Below the pieces are notes generated by a model, which ran no database searches, was not told where the DNA came from, and saw only the letters and a program-made list of their open reading frames with translations. A DNA stretch of 64,000 nucleotides, from assembly GCF_024586455.1 (NCBI RefSeq), contig NC_065921.1:24058635-24122634 (forward strand), in the 5' to 3' direction. The position numbers and the translations under genes are program-made. The DNA comes from Bactrocera neohumeralis. Lineage: Eukaryota; Arthropoda; Insecta; Diptera; Tephritidae. Shown here piece after piece: positions 1 through 10,830 of this stretch (positions are counted from its first letter, which is position 1; each line of letters starts with the position of its first letter).

Positions 1-2007
1 TTTTCTCGGCGAAAAACTCCGACAAGTAATTTTCACAGGCTGCTCTTGAAGCCAACTTTACTCCATCAAGGAAGTTCTGCGTTGAACGAAACAAATGGTA
101 ATCCGATGGTGCAAAGTCAGTCTGTATGGTAGATGCATCAAAACTTCCCAGCCAAGCTCTCCCAGTTTTTGCTGCGTCATCAAAGATGTGTGTGATCTAG
201 CGTTTTCCTGATCGAAGACAAAGCCTTTTCTGTTGATCAGTTCTGGCCGTTTTTTTCGATTGCTTCTCATGATTCCTATTCAATCCCGCCAAACACTTAG
301 CATAACCTTTCGCGGCGTCAATCCTGGCTTTGCGACCAATTGTTGAGCTTCACCACGCTTGAACCATGATCCTTTTCGCACATTATTGTCGTATTTGATC
401 CACTTTTCGTCTCCTGTTACCATTCGCTTCAGAAATGGTTCGATTTCATTTCGTTTCAGCAAAGAATCGCAGATGTTAGAATGCTTAGTTCCTTAGCGAT
501 GTCATGGCTGCTTATGTGACGGTCCTGGTCAATCTTTTCCATAATTTCATTGACTTTTTCAACGATAGGTCGACCAGAGCGAGGTGCATCTTTCACATCG
601 AAATTTCCGGAACGGAAGCGAGCGAACCATTGTCGTGCTACACGAACTGATACAGCATCGTCTCCGTAAACTTCACAAATTTCATTGGTGGCTTGCGTGG
701 CACTCTTCCCTTTTTTATACTCTCGCAACAATGTTGCTAAGGAGAGTATTATAGTTTTGTTCACATAACGGTTGTTTGTAAGTCCTAAAACTAAAAGAGT
801 CAGATATAGGGTTATATATACCAAAGTGATCAGGGTGACGAGTAGAGTCGAAATCCGGATGTCTGTCTGTCCGTCCGTCTGTCCGTCCGTCCGTGCAAGC
901 TGTAACTTGAGTAAAAATTGAGATATCTTGATGAAACTTGGTACACGTATTCCTTGGCTCCATAAGAAGGTTAAGTTCGAAGATGGGCAAAATCGGCCCA
1001 CTGCCACGCCCACAAAATGGCGGAAACCGAAAACCTATAAAGTGTCATAACTAAGCCATAAACAAAGATATTAAAGCGAAATTTGAAACAAAGGATCGCA
1101 TTAGGGAGGGGCATGTTTGGACGCAATTTTTTTGGAAAAGTGGGCGTGGCCCCGCCCCCTACTAAGTTTTTTGTACATATCTCGGAAACTACTATAGTTA
1201 TGTCAACCAAACTCTACACAGTCGTTTTCTTCAGGCATTTCCATATACAGTTCAAAAATGGAAGAAATCGGATAATAACCACGCCCACCTCCCATACAAA
1301 GGTTATGTTGAAAATCACTAAAAGTGCGTTAACCGACTAACAAAAAACGTCAGAAACACTAAATTTTACGGAAGAAATTGCAGCAAGAAGCTGCATCCAG
1401 GCTTTTTTTAAAAATTAAAAATGGGCGTGGCCTCGCCCACTTATGGACCAAAAACCATATCTCAGGAACTACTAGACCGATTTCAATGAAATTCGGTATA
1501 TAATATTTTCTTAACACCCTGATGACATGTACGAAATATAGGTGAAATCGGTTCACAACCACGCCTTCTTCCAATATAACGCTATTTTGAATTCCATCTG
1601 ATGCCTTCTCTGTATAATATATACATACATTAGGAACCAATGATGATAGCGGAATAAAACTTTACAAAAATACGGTATTTGAAAAACATGTAAATGACGT
1701 ATAATGAAATCTCGATTATCACTTTATCATGCGAGAGTATAAAATGTTCGGTGACACCCGAACTTAGCCCTTCCTTACTTGTTATACAAAAATTTCAAAA
1801 TATAGCGAGTTTCTTCATTATTTTCATTTTTGAACAACTGTAACTTTTTTTCAACTTTCCGAATTTAATTTTTTTTTGGTTAAATGAAGTTTAAAATCTC
1901 ACCTTTCCAACGCTATATGGTATGACACAATGTGTTAGGTAGCACTGGAGATATACGGCTGCAACGACATCTATTGGCTATATACGAAAAGACTTTTTCG
2001 ACTACCA
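1..2007 (-). mobile_element. mariner copy, interrupted by a nested insert, cut by window start
   Basis: Reading the minus strand from 2007 gives a terminal repeat beginning TGGTAGTCGAAAAAG, an untranslated leader, then a mariner transposase N-terminus (KKGKSATQATNEICEVYG, followed by WFARFRSGNFDVKDAPRSGRP) at about 720-480. Further on come VTGDEKW, with the first catalytic Asp (around 420), and the segment FDQENARSH (around 200), where the family usually has HQDNA, so the second catalytic Asp appears changed to Glu. The frame is broken several times. A 1.06-kb element splits the copy at 721-1781. The 3' end lies beyond the left edge of the window. Two shorter relatives with the same terminal repeat lie at 5521 and 35941. 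Confidence 0.88.
721..1781. mobile_element. mini-me / DINE-like non-autonomous element
   Basis: This non-coding element of about 1.06 kb lies inside the mariner copy at 1-2007. TTATAC at 715-720 recurs at 1782-1787, and removing the insert plus one repeat rejoins the mariner sequence, so it is a possible target-site duplication. A shorter duplication is possible, because TATACTCTCGC also begins the copy at 40073. The ends read TCTCGCAACA and CCTTCCTTACTTG. A (GTCY)n tract at about 859-893 is the hallmark described for dipteran mini-me/DINE-type elements. Open frames within it have no coding features. Confidence 0.75.
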
Positions 2008-2559
2008 ATATATTACTTACGGTGTAAAGGATAGAAATTCGCTTTATTAGGGATATGAGGTTTAGACCAAGAGCTACAACAACTCCTTACATATACACCG
2101 GTAAACCGCATAATTTTTAGGAAACATTTCCAATTAGTTTCATTAAAATATCACACGTTTTGACCAATCTTAAGGGCATACAAGGCCAAAAGAAGCGAAT
2201 ATTCCAGAATATTTTCAGAGAAAACTTTCAAATTAGTTGATCCGAAAATGTCTACACATATTATGGTATCTTTTAACGGTATTTGAAGACTTAGTATTAA
2301 AAAATATTTATTTGGAAAGGAACTACAACTGATCTCCGGTAGCTCTTCTCAAAATAGACGTTTTGCGATGACCACTGTATCTCTGAACTGGATCCTCTGA
2401 AATTAAAAAAACCAAACAGATTAAAGTAATGTTAAATCTAATAAAGCAAATCGATTCATTAAGAAGACTAAATAAAAAAAATCGATTTTTGAAAATTCTA
2501 ACTTTATATAACCCCTCCGTCCGTCCGTTCAAGCTGTTGAAGATCTGATTAGAACGTAA
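2008..2559. other. intergenic, repeat debris
   Basis: No gene is visible. The stretch is AT-rich. A short CCGTCCGTCCGTTCAAGCTG remnant at about 2515-2535 resembles the microsatellite core of the mini-me-like family. Confidence 0.5.
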
Positions 2560-3172
2560 GATAACGTAACGGCAGTGTCGAAAAAGCACTCTCCGTAATA
2601 GTCTTGAGAGCCGAAGTGCATGCTGCTTGGATTCCCTCTGTCGTCTCCAGATGATTGCCTTTCATCGGCCTTTTCAGGCAAGGAAACAAAAAAAGTCCGG
2701 GGCGTTGACGGTTTGTCCAGGAGGAACAAATTCATGGTGGACGATGCCTTTGATGTCAAAAAAGACAATGAACATCGTTTTCACTTTGGATTTGCTCATT
2801 CTTCCGGTCTTCATCAGCGATCTCTTCCCGGACCTCCAAAAAGGCCTGGTGCCGAAACACACCATTTCTTGCTAAAGCAATATCTGGGTAAGCCTGCTTG
2901 ATCATATCAAACGTCTCTGTCGCAGATTTACCGAGTTTCACACAGAATTTAATCGCGTACCTCTGCTCTAACGAACGCTGCATTTTCGGCTTGCACCACT
3001 CACAGAAACACGTCGCGCAAAAATGTTTGTCCTGACTCTCCAGGTGCTCGGAGACAAATGACCAACTGCTCGTTCGTTAGCTAAGAATGCCCTCTATCGA
3101 ATTCAGTCATTGCGCCCACACTTCGAAGTACAGTCGCTGCGGAAGAAATTTAGTCCCATTACTTTCTATTTT
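2560..3172 (-). mobile_element. internally deleted mariner of the MQRSLEQRYAIKF type
   Basis: The minus strand from about 2983 reads MQRSLEQRYAIKFCVKLGKS and then ATETFDMIKQAYPD, the start of a transposase lineage widespread in arthropods. After a deletion it resumes at about 2830 with RMSKSKVKTMFIVFFDIKG and IVHHEFVPPGQTVNA, then jumps to APDFFCF-like sequence near the C-terminus. The 5' end near 3172 (AAAGTAATGGGACTAAAT) resembles the right end of the related copy at 50080-50545. Neither copy could encode an active enzyme. Confidence 0.85.
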
Positions 3173-3357
3173 TAGCTTCCGCTCTCAGATATAACCAATA
3201 TTTAACCATTTTATAACCAAAAATCAAATTTTGTTTTTTGTTGTCGTGTTAAAAACATCTGTTTACTTTGCCTGATAGTCTGACAAATATTTTGCCTGAT
3301 AATATCACCCAGGAAATAGAAAACTCTATACCCGTATAAATAGGTATAAAACGACGG

Positions 3358-3509
3358 TACCCGCCGGGAAGCAATGAGGAAGACCTCCACTCCGTTGGAA
3401 GGACCAAGTGGTAAGAAACGAAGAAGAAACGACTGGCGCGCTGTTGTTAACTCGGCTATAATCGCGTAAGCGGTGTCTACGCCAATTAAGAAGAAGAAGA
3501 TACCCGTAT
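3358..3509 (+). mobile_element. RTE-type retrotransposon 3' end, internally deleted
   Basis: This is the last part of the retrotransposon reading frame (LHSVGRTKW, then WRAVVNSAIIA-like sequence) plus the short 3' tail GCCAATTAAGAAGAAGAAG. About 55 bases present in the minus-strand copy at 3531 are missing. It lies tail-to-tail with that copy across about 21 bases. Confidence 0.8.
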
Positions 3510-3530
3510 AAAATACCCTAAATAAGTTTC

Positions 3531-4390
3531 TTCTTCTTCTTCTTAATTGGCGTAGATACCGCTTACGCGATTATAGCCGAGTTAACAACAGCGCGCCAGT
3601 CGTTTCTTCTTTTCGCTACGTGGCGCCAATTGGATATTCCAAGCGAAGCCAGGTCCTTCTCCACTTGGTCCTTCCAACGGAGTGGAGGTCTTCCTCTTCC
3701 TCTGCTTCCCTCGGCGGGTACTGCGTCGAATACTTTCAGAGGTGGAGTGTTTTCATCCATCCGGACAACATGACCTAGCCAGCGTAGCCGCTGTCTTTTA
3801 ATTCGCTGAACTATGTCAATGTCGTCATATATCTCGTACAGCTCTTCGTTCCATCGAATGCGATATTCGCCGTGGCCAACGCGCAAAGGACCATAAATCT
3901 TTCGCAGAATTTTTCTCTTGAAAACACGTAACGTCGACTCATCGGTTGCTGTCATCGCCCAAGCCTCTGCACCATATAGCAGGACGGGAATTATGAGCGA
4001 CTTATAGAGTTTAGCTTTTGTTCGTCGAGAGAGGACTTTACTTTTCAATTGCCTACTCAGTCCGAAGTAGCACCTGTTGGCAAGAGCAATCCTGCGTTGG
4101 ATTTCCAGGCTGACATTGTTGGTGGTGTTAATGCTGGTTCCTAAATAGACGAAATTATCTACAACTTCAAAGTTATGACTGTCAACAGTGACGTGAGAGC
4201 CAAGTCACGAGTGCGACGACTGTTTGTTTGATGACAGGAGATATTTCGTTTTGCCCTCGTTCACTACCAGACCCATTTTCTGTGCTTCCTTGTCCAGCCT
4301 AGATAAAGTAGAACTAACGGCGCAGTGTTGAGGCCGATGATATCAATATCGTCGGCATACGCCAGCAGCTGTACACTCTTATAGAGAGAT
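3531..4390 (-). mobile_element. 5'-truncated RTE-type non-LTR retrotransposon
   Basis: The minus-strand frame at 4048-3563 encodes the C-terminal region downstream of the reverse transcriptase: LSRRTKAKLYKSLIIPVLLY and GAEAW, then RLRWLGHVVRMDE, then GRGRPPLRWKDQVEKDL. The element ends in a (GAA)n-like tail, seen on the plus strand as repeated TTC at 3531-3543. Upstream sequence to about 4390 still matches the larger copy at 7867-10441. This C-terminal region is typical of fly RTE-like elements. Confidence 0.85.
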
Positions 4391-5520
4391 ATAAGTTTCT
4401 TACTGATCCAATTTAATCTTAGCTTATCTTTAATTGCGTACAAATTGAGTACATCTCTAACGAAAAATCAAAACCAAAACATTTTTCGATAGAGAAGTAC
4501 TCAACTTGCCTATCATTATCTGAGAAGTTTTCTTAGTATGAAATCTTATCTTTATAGATACAGATTACGATTCTAATGTTATTAGAAATATAATGGATTT
4601 CTTTCACTAATCTTTGTACTTCAAAGTGTCAAAGAAAAATAATGAAATATCTGTCCTAAATAATTATATCTTTCTTTTATATCGCCATTTATAAGTATTT
4701 TTTATTAATTATGTTCAGGCAATTTCCATATACATATGTATAAGGTAAGGTAGTATGTACTACATATATGTTTTTTTCCATTGAACACCGTGACGTATGA
4801 GTAATGCATTGTAAACAGCTGCTATGTGCTAACATTCACTGTTAACCAAAAGAACAGTTAGTTTCCTATTTGCTAATACGAACAGGCATTTGTTGAACAT
4901 TTAAGTAATTAAGTAATTTAATTATAAAATATACTTAAAGTTCTATTATGTACGTATGCCAATAACGTCTGTTTGTGAGTATAGAATTAGTGCTCTCCAA
5001 GTTAATGTGTGTGATATGCATAAGTATGTCTGTATTTTTCTAAAGTTTACAAAGCAGCGTACTTATACTTTTATATTCACTTTCATCAGTTACAAAAGTA
5101 TGGCATTTCCGTTATTGTGATAAGCTAATAATATTTGTTTCACAACTTGATAACAAAATCTAAGCAAAAAAAGTTAACGAAGGTCTAATATATCGAAATA
5201 TATTTAAATATAGAATGGTAGAGCGGGTCGATTTATAGGGTACCAGATGAAGTGATGGTATATTCAGAAAATGTGCTAAGCATCATTCTTGAAATATGAT
5301 TAAGAAACTATGGGGTCTAAAATCGATTTCGAACGAGAAATTTTTAAGTCGAAGTTCCACTTATAAAATTTTTTTAATTTTTTAAGATATCTGCATGAAA
5401 TTTAATATACAGATGAATTTTTATATTGTATGCATGCGTTTGTTGGAAACAGTGAAATCGGATAGATATCTCCCAAACAACCCGTAAAATATTTTAAAAA
5501 GTTATACAAATACATATTGC
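4391..5520. other. intergenic, AT-rich
   Basis: Apart from the hairpin at 4441-4508, no gene, RNA or recognisable transposon is seen. There are short TATA/TACATA-type simple sequences around 4730-4770. Confidence 0.5.
4441..4508 (+). ncRNA. pre-miRNA-like hairpin (candidate)
   Basis: The arms at 4441-4468 and 4481-4508 are reverse complements at 25 of 28 positions, separated by a 12-base loop. Size and shape resemble an insect pre-miRNA. The stem weakens outside these bases, so the lower stem expected of a true primary transcript is not convincing. It could also be a degenerate palindromic repeat. I do not recognise either arm as a known miRNA. Confidence 0.3.
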
Positions 5521-6288
5521 GTAGTCGAAAAAGTCTTTTCGTATATTGTCAATAGATATCTCCAATGCTACCAAACACATTGTGTCATGCGATATAGTGT
5601 TGGAAAGGTGAGATTTTAAGCTTCATTTCACCAAAATTAAATTCGGGAAAGTTGAAAAAAAAGTTACAGCTGTTCAAAAATGAGTGAAAATAATGAAGAA
5701 ATTCGCTATATTTTGAAATTTTTGTATAAAAAAGGGAAGAGTGCCACGCAAGCCACCAATGAGATTTGTGAAGTTTACCGAGCCGATGCTGTATCAGTTC
5801 GTGTAGCACGACAATGTTTTGCTCGCTTCCGTTCTGGAAATTTCGATGTGAAAGATGCACTTCGCTCTGGTCGACCTATTGTTGAAAAAGTCCATGAAAT
5901 TATGGAAAAGATTGAACAGGACCGTAACATAAGCAGCCATGACATCGCTAAGGAACTTAAAATTCATCATCAAACGGCTTTTGAAAAGGCTGGCTACAAA
6001 AAGAAGCTCTATGTTTGGTTACCACATGAATTGTCTGTGGAAAATTTAATGGACCAGAATCAACATCTGCGATTCTTTGGTGAAACGAAATGAAATCGAA
6101 CCATATCTCAAGCGAATGGTAACAGGTACGAAAAGCAAGAAATACGACAATAATGTGCAAAAAAGTTTATGGTCCAAGCGTGGTGAAGCGCTACAAATGG
6201 ACGCAAAGCCAGGATTGACGCCTCCAAATGTTATGCTGAGTGTTTGGTGGGATTGGAAAGGACAATTGTAACTTTTTTTCAACTTTCC
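5521..6288 (+). mobile_element. internally deleted and rearranged mariner copy
   Basis: The left end (GTAGTCGAAAAAGTCTTTTC) and leader match the mariner at 1-2007. A frame from 5680 encodes about 100 residues of the N-terminal DNA-binding region (MSENNEEIRYILKFLYKKGK, then SATQATNEICEVY). After frameshifts the central part appears from 6077 (RNEIEPYLKRMVTG, then LTPPNVMLSVWWDWKG). The first catalytic Asp of the GDEKW motif is lost, because the sequence runs VTGTKSKKYDNN. At 6267-6288 it switches into a short inverted piece of its own leader, so the 3' half and right terminal repeat are missing. Confidence 0.85.
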
Positions 6289-6299
6289 TACATAAAGTG

Positions 6300-6620
6300 T
6301 GATCTACATCGAATATCTGGAGAAGGGCAGAAACGTACTCTGACGAATTACTGGCTTGTTTTGACGGCCAAAAAGCGTAAAGGAATCCGTCTTGGCCCCA
6401 ATAAACTTAAGTCAATGTCGTTTTCCAATCCTTGAAACAGTTGTTAAAGAAAATTTTAGGAATATCCTTTTATGTGCATAGTTAATCACGTTTAATGTCT
6501 TCAATTAACTCAAAACGGTTTCCCCGGCGTGGTCGTTTAAGTTATCTGAATAGCCAGAAGTCACACGGAGCTAAATCAAGCGAATACGGTGGTTGCGGCT
6601 GGTGTCGACTGGCTTTAGAA
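6300..6620 (-). mobile_element. mariner C-terminal fragment
   Basis: The minus strand from about 6610 reads QPPYSPDLAPCDFWLF, then a stop, then KRPRRGNRFELIEDIKR and FNNCFKDWK. This is the C-terminal part of a mariner transposase around the third catalytic residue. The fragment at 46270-46745 is closely similar. Both ends are truncated. Confidence 0.75.
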
Positions 6621-6634
6621 TCTACTATAATCCG

Positions 6635-7085
6635 TGATCACCGGAAATTCCATCGAAACTGTGCGTGAATTCATCAAAACTCAACCGAAATCATAATTGA
6701 AATTCATGGAAATGGAATTGAAAATCTCCAAAAAATCGATTTATTGCATTTTGACCGAACATTTGGGCTTACGAAAGGTGTGTGCACGGTTTCTTCCGTA
6801 CAAATTGACTGACGACCAAAAATTGCTCAGAATCCAACATTCGAAGGACGATTATTTGAACAAAAATCACATTTTAATCATTAACCACTCCCCGTATTCA
6901 CCTGATATGGCTTACACCGGCATACTGGCAGCATACATACCGGCCAACGAGCTAAAACACTCGTTCTGCATGCTTTTGGACAGTGCAAAAAGCTGTATTG
7001 AAGCAGAAGGAGAATATCTTGAATAAAATAAATTGATTTTGCCGAAAAAGCCATTTTAAGTCCTGTTTACTTTTGAACGCACCTT
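6635..7085 (+). mobile_element. internally deleted mariner, right end intact
   Basis: The frame at 6697-7026 reads MKFMEMELKISKKSIYCILT, then EHLGLRKVCARFLPYKLTDD. It then passes directly from SKDDYLNKNHILI to INHSPYSPDMA, skipping the region with the first two catalytic Asp residues, and ends SCIEAEGEYLE. The right end TCCTGTTTACTTTTGAACGC matches the terminal repeats of the copy at 45078-45648, which shares the same deletion. The left terminal repeat is missing. Confidence 0.85.
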
Positions 7086-7689
7086 GTATAAAGTGTGATC
7101 TACTATGACTACTACTACTGGTTAGTTACTGTGTTGTTTCGACGCCCAATTATAAAAAAAATTAAATTATTTCGATGTAAGCCCTATTTCCTAATAGTTT
7201 TCTATTATTTTTTTTCTTCTGATTTCAGTATTTTAATACAACTCTTTAAAGAATGACGCATAGACGGCCAATATTTTTTACATCGTACTTCTAAGAATTT
7301 ATAAAAGTCTTTTATTTTGAAAGAAAAAAATAGATCTTTATATTCCGATTTTACTGTCTAAAAAATTGTATTCCCCAGTGTGAGATTTGTGGATCTGAAA
7401 ATAATGTATTCTATATCTAAGTAGAACATATCCTCTTCTTAATTGGCGTCTTATTCTCAAGTGCAAGCGATTCTCGTATAAGCGCACTTATCTCTCGCGA
7501 TCTACAGGGCGTATGAGTAATGCAATAAATGTTATTCCCAATCAAGCTCCGTTGAGGGAATTGGTACAATCTTGAAATATACGAATATTGGATTTAAAAT
7601 TATTTTTGAAATTTTTAAAATTTATTGACCGATTTCTCAATGCCTGGAAAAGTTTTTTGCAATTCGTCAGTGTGCTCAGTAAGGTTTGC
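7086..7689. other. intergenic, no gene seen
   Basis: AT-rich sequence without recognisable coding content. A short RTE 3'-end echo (CTTCTTAATTGGCGTC) occurs at about 7435-7450. Confidence 0.45.
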
Positions 7690-7866
7690 TATTTTCTCAC
7701 GTCACTTTGGTACAATGCTTGGAAGTCAATCTAGGTTACTACGCAAATTCAAGTTCTCCGGTTGCTACTGAGAACGGTGGCGGTCACCAAATCATCCTCT
7801 CAGATGAGACCCATTTCTGGCTTAATGGCTTCGTCAACAAACAATTTGTTTCAACCGGCAATGTTA
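7690..7866 (+). mobile_element. Tc1/mariner-superfamily transposase fragment
   Basis: The plus strand reads IILSDETHFWLNGFVNKQ at about 7795-7850. This is the first-Asp region of the same transposase lineage found at 22005-23100 and 43400-44250. The sequence stops where the (GAA)n tail of the RTE element begins, so the RTE apparently inserted into or beside an older Tc1-like copy. Confidence 0.65.
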
Positions 7867-10441
7867 GGTTCTTTTTCTTCTTCTTTACTGGCGTAGACAC
7901 CGCTTACGCGATTATAGCCGAGTTAACAACAGCGCGTCAGTCGTTTCTTCTTTTCGTTACGTGCCGCCAATTGGATATTCCAAGCGAAGCCAGGTCCTTC
8001 TCCACTTGGTCCTTCCAAAGGAGTGGAGGTCTCCCTCTTCCTCTACTTCCCCCGGCGGACTGCGTCGAATATTTTCAGAGCTGGAGTGTTTTCGTCCATC
8101 CGGACAACATGACCTAGCCAGCGTAGCCGCTGTCTTTTAATTCGATGAACTATGTCAATGTCGTCGTATATCTCATACAGCTTATCGTTCCATCGAATGC
8201 GATATTTTGCCGTGGCCAACGCCGTGGCCAAAGGACCGTAAATCTTTCGCAGAACCATTTTCTCTCGAAAACTCGCAACGTCGACTCATCAGCTGTTGTC
8301 ATCGTCCAAGCCTCTGCACCATATAGCAGGAGGGGAATTATGAGTGACTTATGGAGTTTGGTTTTTGTTCGCCGAGAGAGGACTTTACTTCTCAATTGCC
8401 TACTCAGTCCGAAGTAGCACCTGTTATTAATAGTTATTTTGCGTTGGATTTCAGGCTGACATTGTTGTTGCTGTTAATGCTGGTTCCAAGATATAGACGA
8501 AATTATCTACAACTTCGAAGTTATGACTGTCAATAGTAACGTGAGAGCTACGTAAGTCGCGAGTGCGACGACTGTTTGTTTGATGACAGGAGATATTTCG
8601 TCTTGCCATCGTTCACTGCCAGACCCATTTCCATTGCTTCCTTGTCCAGTCTGGAGAAAGCAGAACTAACGGCGCGGATGTTGAGGCTAATATCATTGGC
8701 AAACGCCAGCAGCTGTACACTGTTATAAAAGATTGTACCTGGTCGATTAAGTTCTGTAGCTCGAATAATTTTCTCCAGCAGCAGGTTGAAGAAGTCGCAC
8801 GATAGGGAGTCGCCTTGTCTGAAACCTCGTTTGGTATCGAACGGCTCGGAAAGGTCCTTCCCGATCCTGACGGAGCTTTTGGTGTTATTCAACGTCAGTT
8901 TACACAGCCGTATTAGTTTTGCGGGGATACCAAATTCAGACATCGCGGCATAAAGGTAGCTCCTTTTCGTGCTGTCAAAGGCAGCTTTGAAATCGACGAA
9001 GCGGTGGTGTGTGTCGATTCTCTTTTCACGGGTATTTTCCAAGATTTGGCGCATGGTGAATATCTGGTCGGCTGTTGATTTGCCAGGTCTAAAGCCACAC
9101 TGAAAAGGTCCAATCAGTTTGTTGATGGTGGGCTTTAATCTTTCACACAATACGCTCGATAGAACCTTATATGCGATGTTGAGGAGGCTAATCCCACGGT
9201 AGTTGGGGCAGATTGTGGGGTCACCTTTTTTATGGATTGGGCATAGCACACTTAAATTCCAATCGTTGGGCATGTTTTCGTCCGAGCATATTTTACAAAG
9301 AAGCTGATGCATGCTCCCTATTAGTTCTTCGACGCCGTGTTTGAATAGCTCGGCCGGCAATCCATCGGCCCCCGCCGCTTTGTTGTTCTTCAGGCGGGTA
9401 ATTGCTATTCGAACTTCTTCATGGTCGGGCAATGGAACGTCGGCTCCATCGTCGTCGATTGAGGAATCGGGTTCGCTTTCTCCTGGCGTTGTGCGTTCAC
9501 TGCCATTCAACAGGCTGTAGAAGTGTTCCCTCCATAATTTAACTATGCTCTGGGCATCGGTGACTAGATCACCTTTGGGGGTTCTACAAGAGTATGCTCC
9601 GGTCTTGAAACCTTCAGTTAGCCGCCTCATCTTTTCGTAGAATTTTCGAGCATTACCCCTGTCGGCCAGCTTATTAAGCTTTTGATGCTCACGCATTTCG
9701 GCCTCTTTCTTTTTCTGTCTGCAGTTGCGTCTCGCTTCCCTCTTCTACTCTCGGTATCTATCCCATCCCGCACGTGTTGTGGTCGATCGTAACGTTGCGA
9801 GGTAGGCAGCCTGTTTTCTCTCCGCTGCAACAAGGCACTCCTCGTCGTACCAGCTGTTCTTTTGCATTCTCCGAAAACCAACGGTTTCGGTTGCAGCTGT
9901 ACGTAAAGATTTTGTAATGCCGTCCCACAGTTCCCTTATACCGAGTTGTTGACGAGTGCTCTCAGAGAGCAGGAGTGCAAGCCGAGTAGAAAATCGGCTA
10001 TCTGTTGTGATTGCAGCTTCTTGAATTCGAACCTTCCTTGTATTTGTTGACGTGCGTTTTTTGCTGCACAGAGGCGTGTACGAATCTTGTCTGCAACAAG
10101 ATAGTGGTCCGAATAGATGTTAGTACCTCGGAGCGTACGCACGTCTAGAACACTGGAGACGTGTCTTCCGTCTATCACAACATGATCGATCTGGTTAGTG
10201 GTTTTTCGATCCGGAGACAGCCAGGTGGCTTGATGAAACTTCTGATGCTGGAATCTAGTACTACTGATAGCCATATTTCGGGGCCGGAGAAGTCGATCAA
10301 CCTCAACCCATTTGGGGATGTTTCGTCGTGGAGGCTGAATTTACCGACCGTCGTGCCTAAGATACCTTCCTTGCCCACCTTGGCGTTAAAGTCGCCAAGC
10401 CAAGGTGGGTCTCTCATCCTAGACAGTTGATATCCTTTCAC
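7867..10441 (-). mobile_element. RTE-type non-LTR retrotransposon, decayed
   Basis: On the minus strand the order is: the end of an AP-type endonuclease (GDFNAKVG near 10390; QIDHVVIDGRHVSSVLDVRT and the terminal SDHYLV near 10200-10110), a linker, a long reverse transcriptase frame (8548-9696), and a C-terminal region (LSRRTKTKLHKSLIIPLLLY; RLRWLGHVVRMDE). It ends in a 3' (GAA)n-like tail at 7868-7885. Frameshifts break every module, and the endonuclease N-terminus is missing. Other pieces of the family lie at 3358, 3531, 32338 and 33027. Confidence 0.88.
8548..9696 (-). pseudogene. reverse transcriptase domain of the RTE element
   Basis: A 382-residue open frame begins MREHQKLNKLADRGNARKFY. 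It holds reverse transcriptase motifs in order: KNNKAAGADGLPAELFKHG, CPIHKKGDP, NYRGISLLNIAYKVLS, motif A FVDFKAAFDS (catalytic Asp present), motif B RGFRQGDSLSCD, and motif C, which reads LLAFANDIS where active enzymes have (Y/F)ADD. The first of the paired catalytic aspartates is therefore Asn. The C-terminal continuation is frameshifted. In life this enzyme would copy the element's RNA into DNA at a nicked target, but this copy should be inactive. Confidence 0.85.
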
Positions 10442-10665
10442 GTTTTTTTACGTAGCGGGTCCCAAACCCACCGCACAACCCTATGTAGGGGATGTTTCAC
10501 CATCTCGCTTTAGCTCGCCTTCAAACGGATGTACTTTAGCTACCCAGAGGATACTTGGTCAAAGACCGGAAGTCGTGAGCTGCTTGAGCCAGATGTAAAA
10601 GAATCGTTTCTCGCCACTCCCAAGTGAATTGCGATCCTCACTTGCGTTAACTTCTACACATGACC
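10442..10665. other. possible non-LTR 5' sequence
   Basis: Sequence beside the truncated endonuclease (TACGTAGCGGGTCCCAAACC onward) has no open frame. It looks like repetitive fly DNA and may be the 5' part of the same or another non-LTR element. This assignment is weak. Confidence 0.3.
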
Positions 10666-10830
10666 CCATCCTCCACACTCTCAGCTACGGCTGCTATATT
10701 CCCTTCACTATATTATCCAATATTGAATGCTGCGTCTCCAGATGGGTGATGATATTGCGAAGAGTACGATGGTATGATATGTCAAAAAAAGACTTTCGAA
10801 AAAAGTACCTCTACTTGGATCACCATGCCA
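10666..10830 (-). mobile_element. 5' end of a Tc1/mariner-like element
   Basis: It matches the 5' part of the elements at 22005 and 43400, including GCTGCTATATT, TATCCAATA-TGAATGCTG and CAGATGGGTGATGATATTGC. It ends in the terminal repeat AAAAAAGTACCTCTACTTGG followed by ATCACC. Only the leader side of the transposon survives. Confidence 0.65.

Noticed and set aside
859..893. Possible short-unit tandem array or CRISPR-like repeat
   Set aside because: It is a (GTCY)n microsatellite inside a mini-me-like element. No spacer-repeat structure occurs anywhere in the window.
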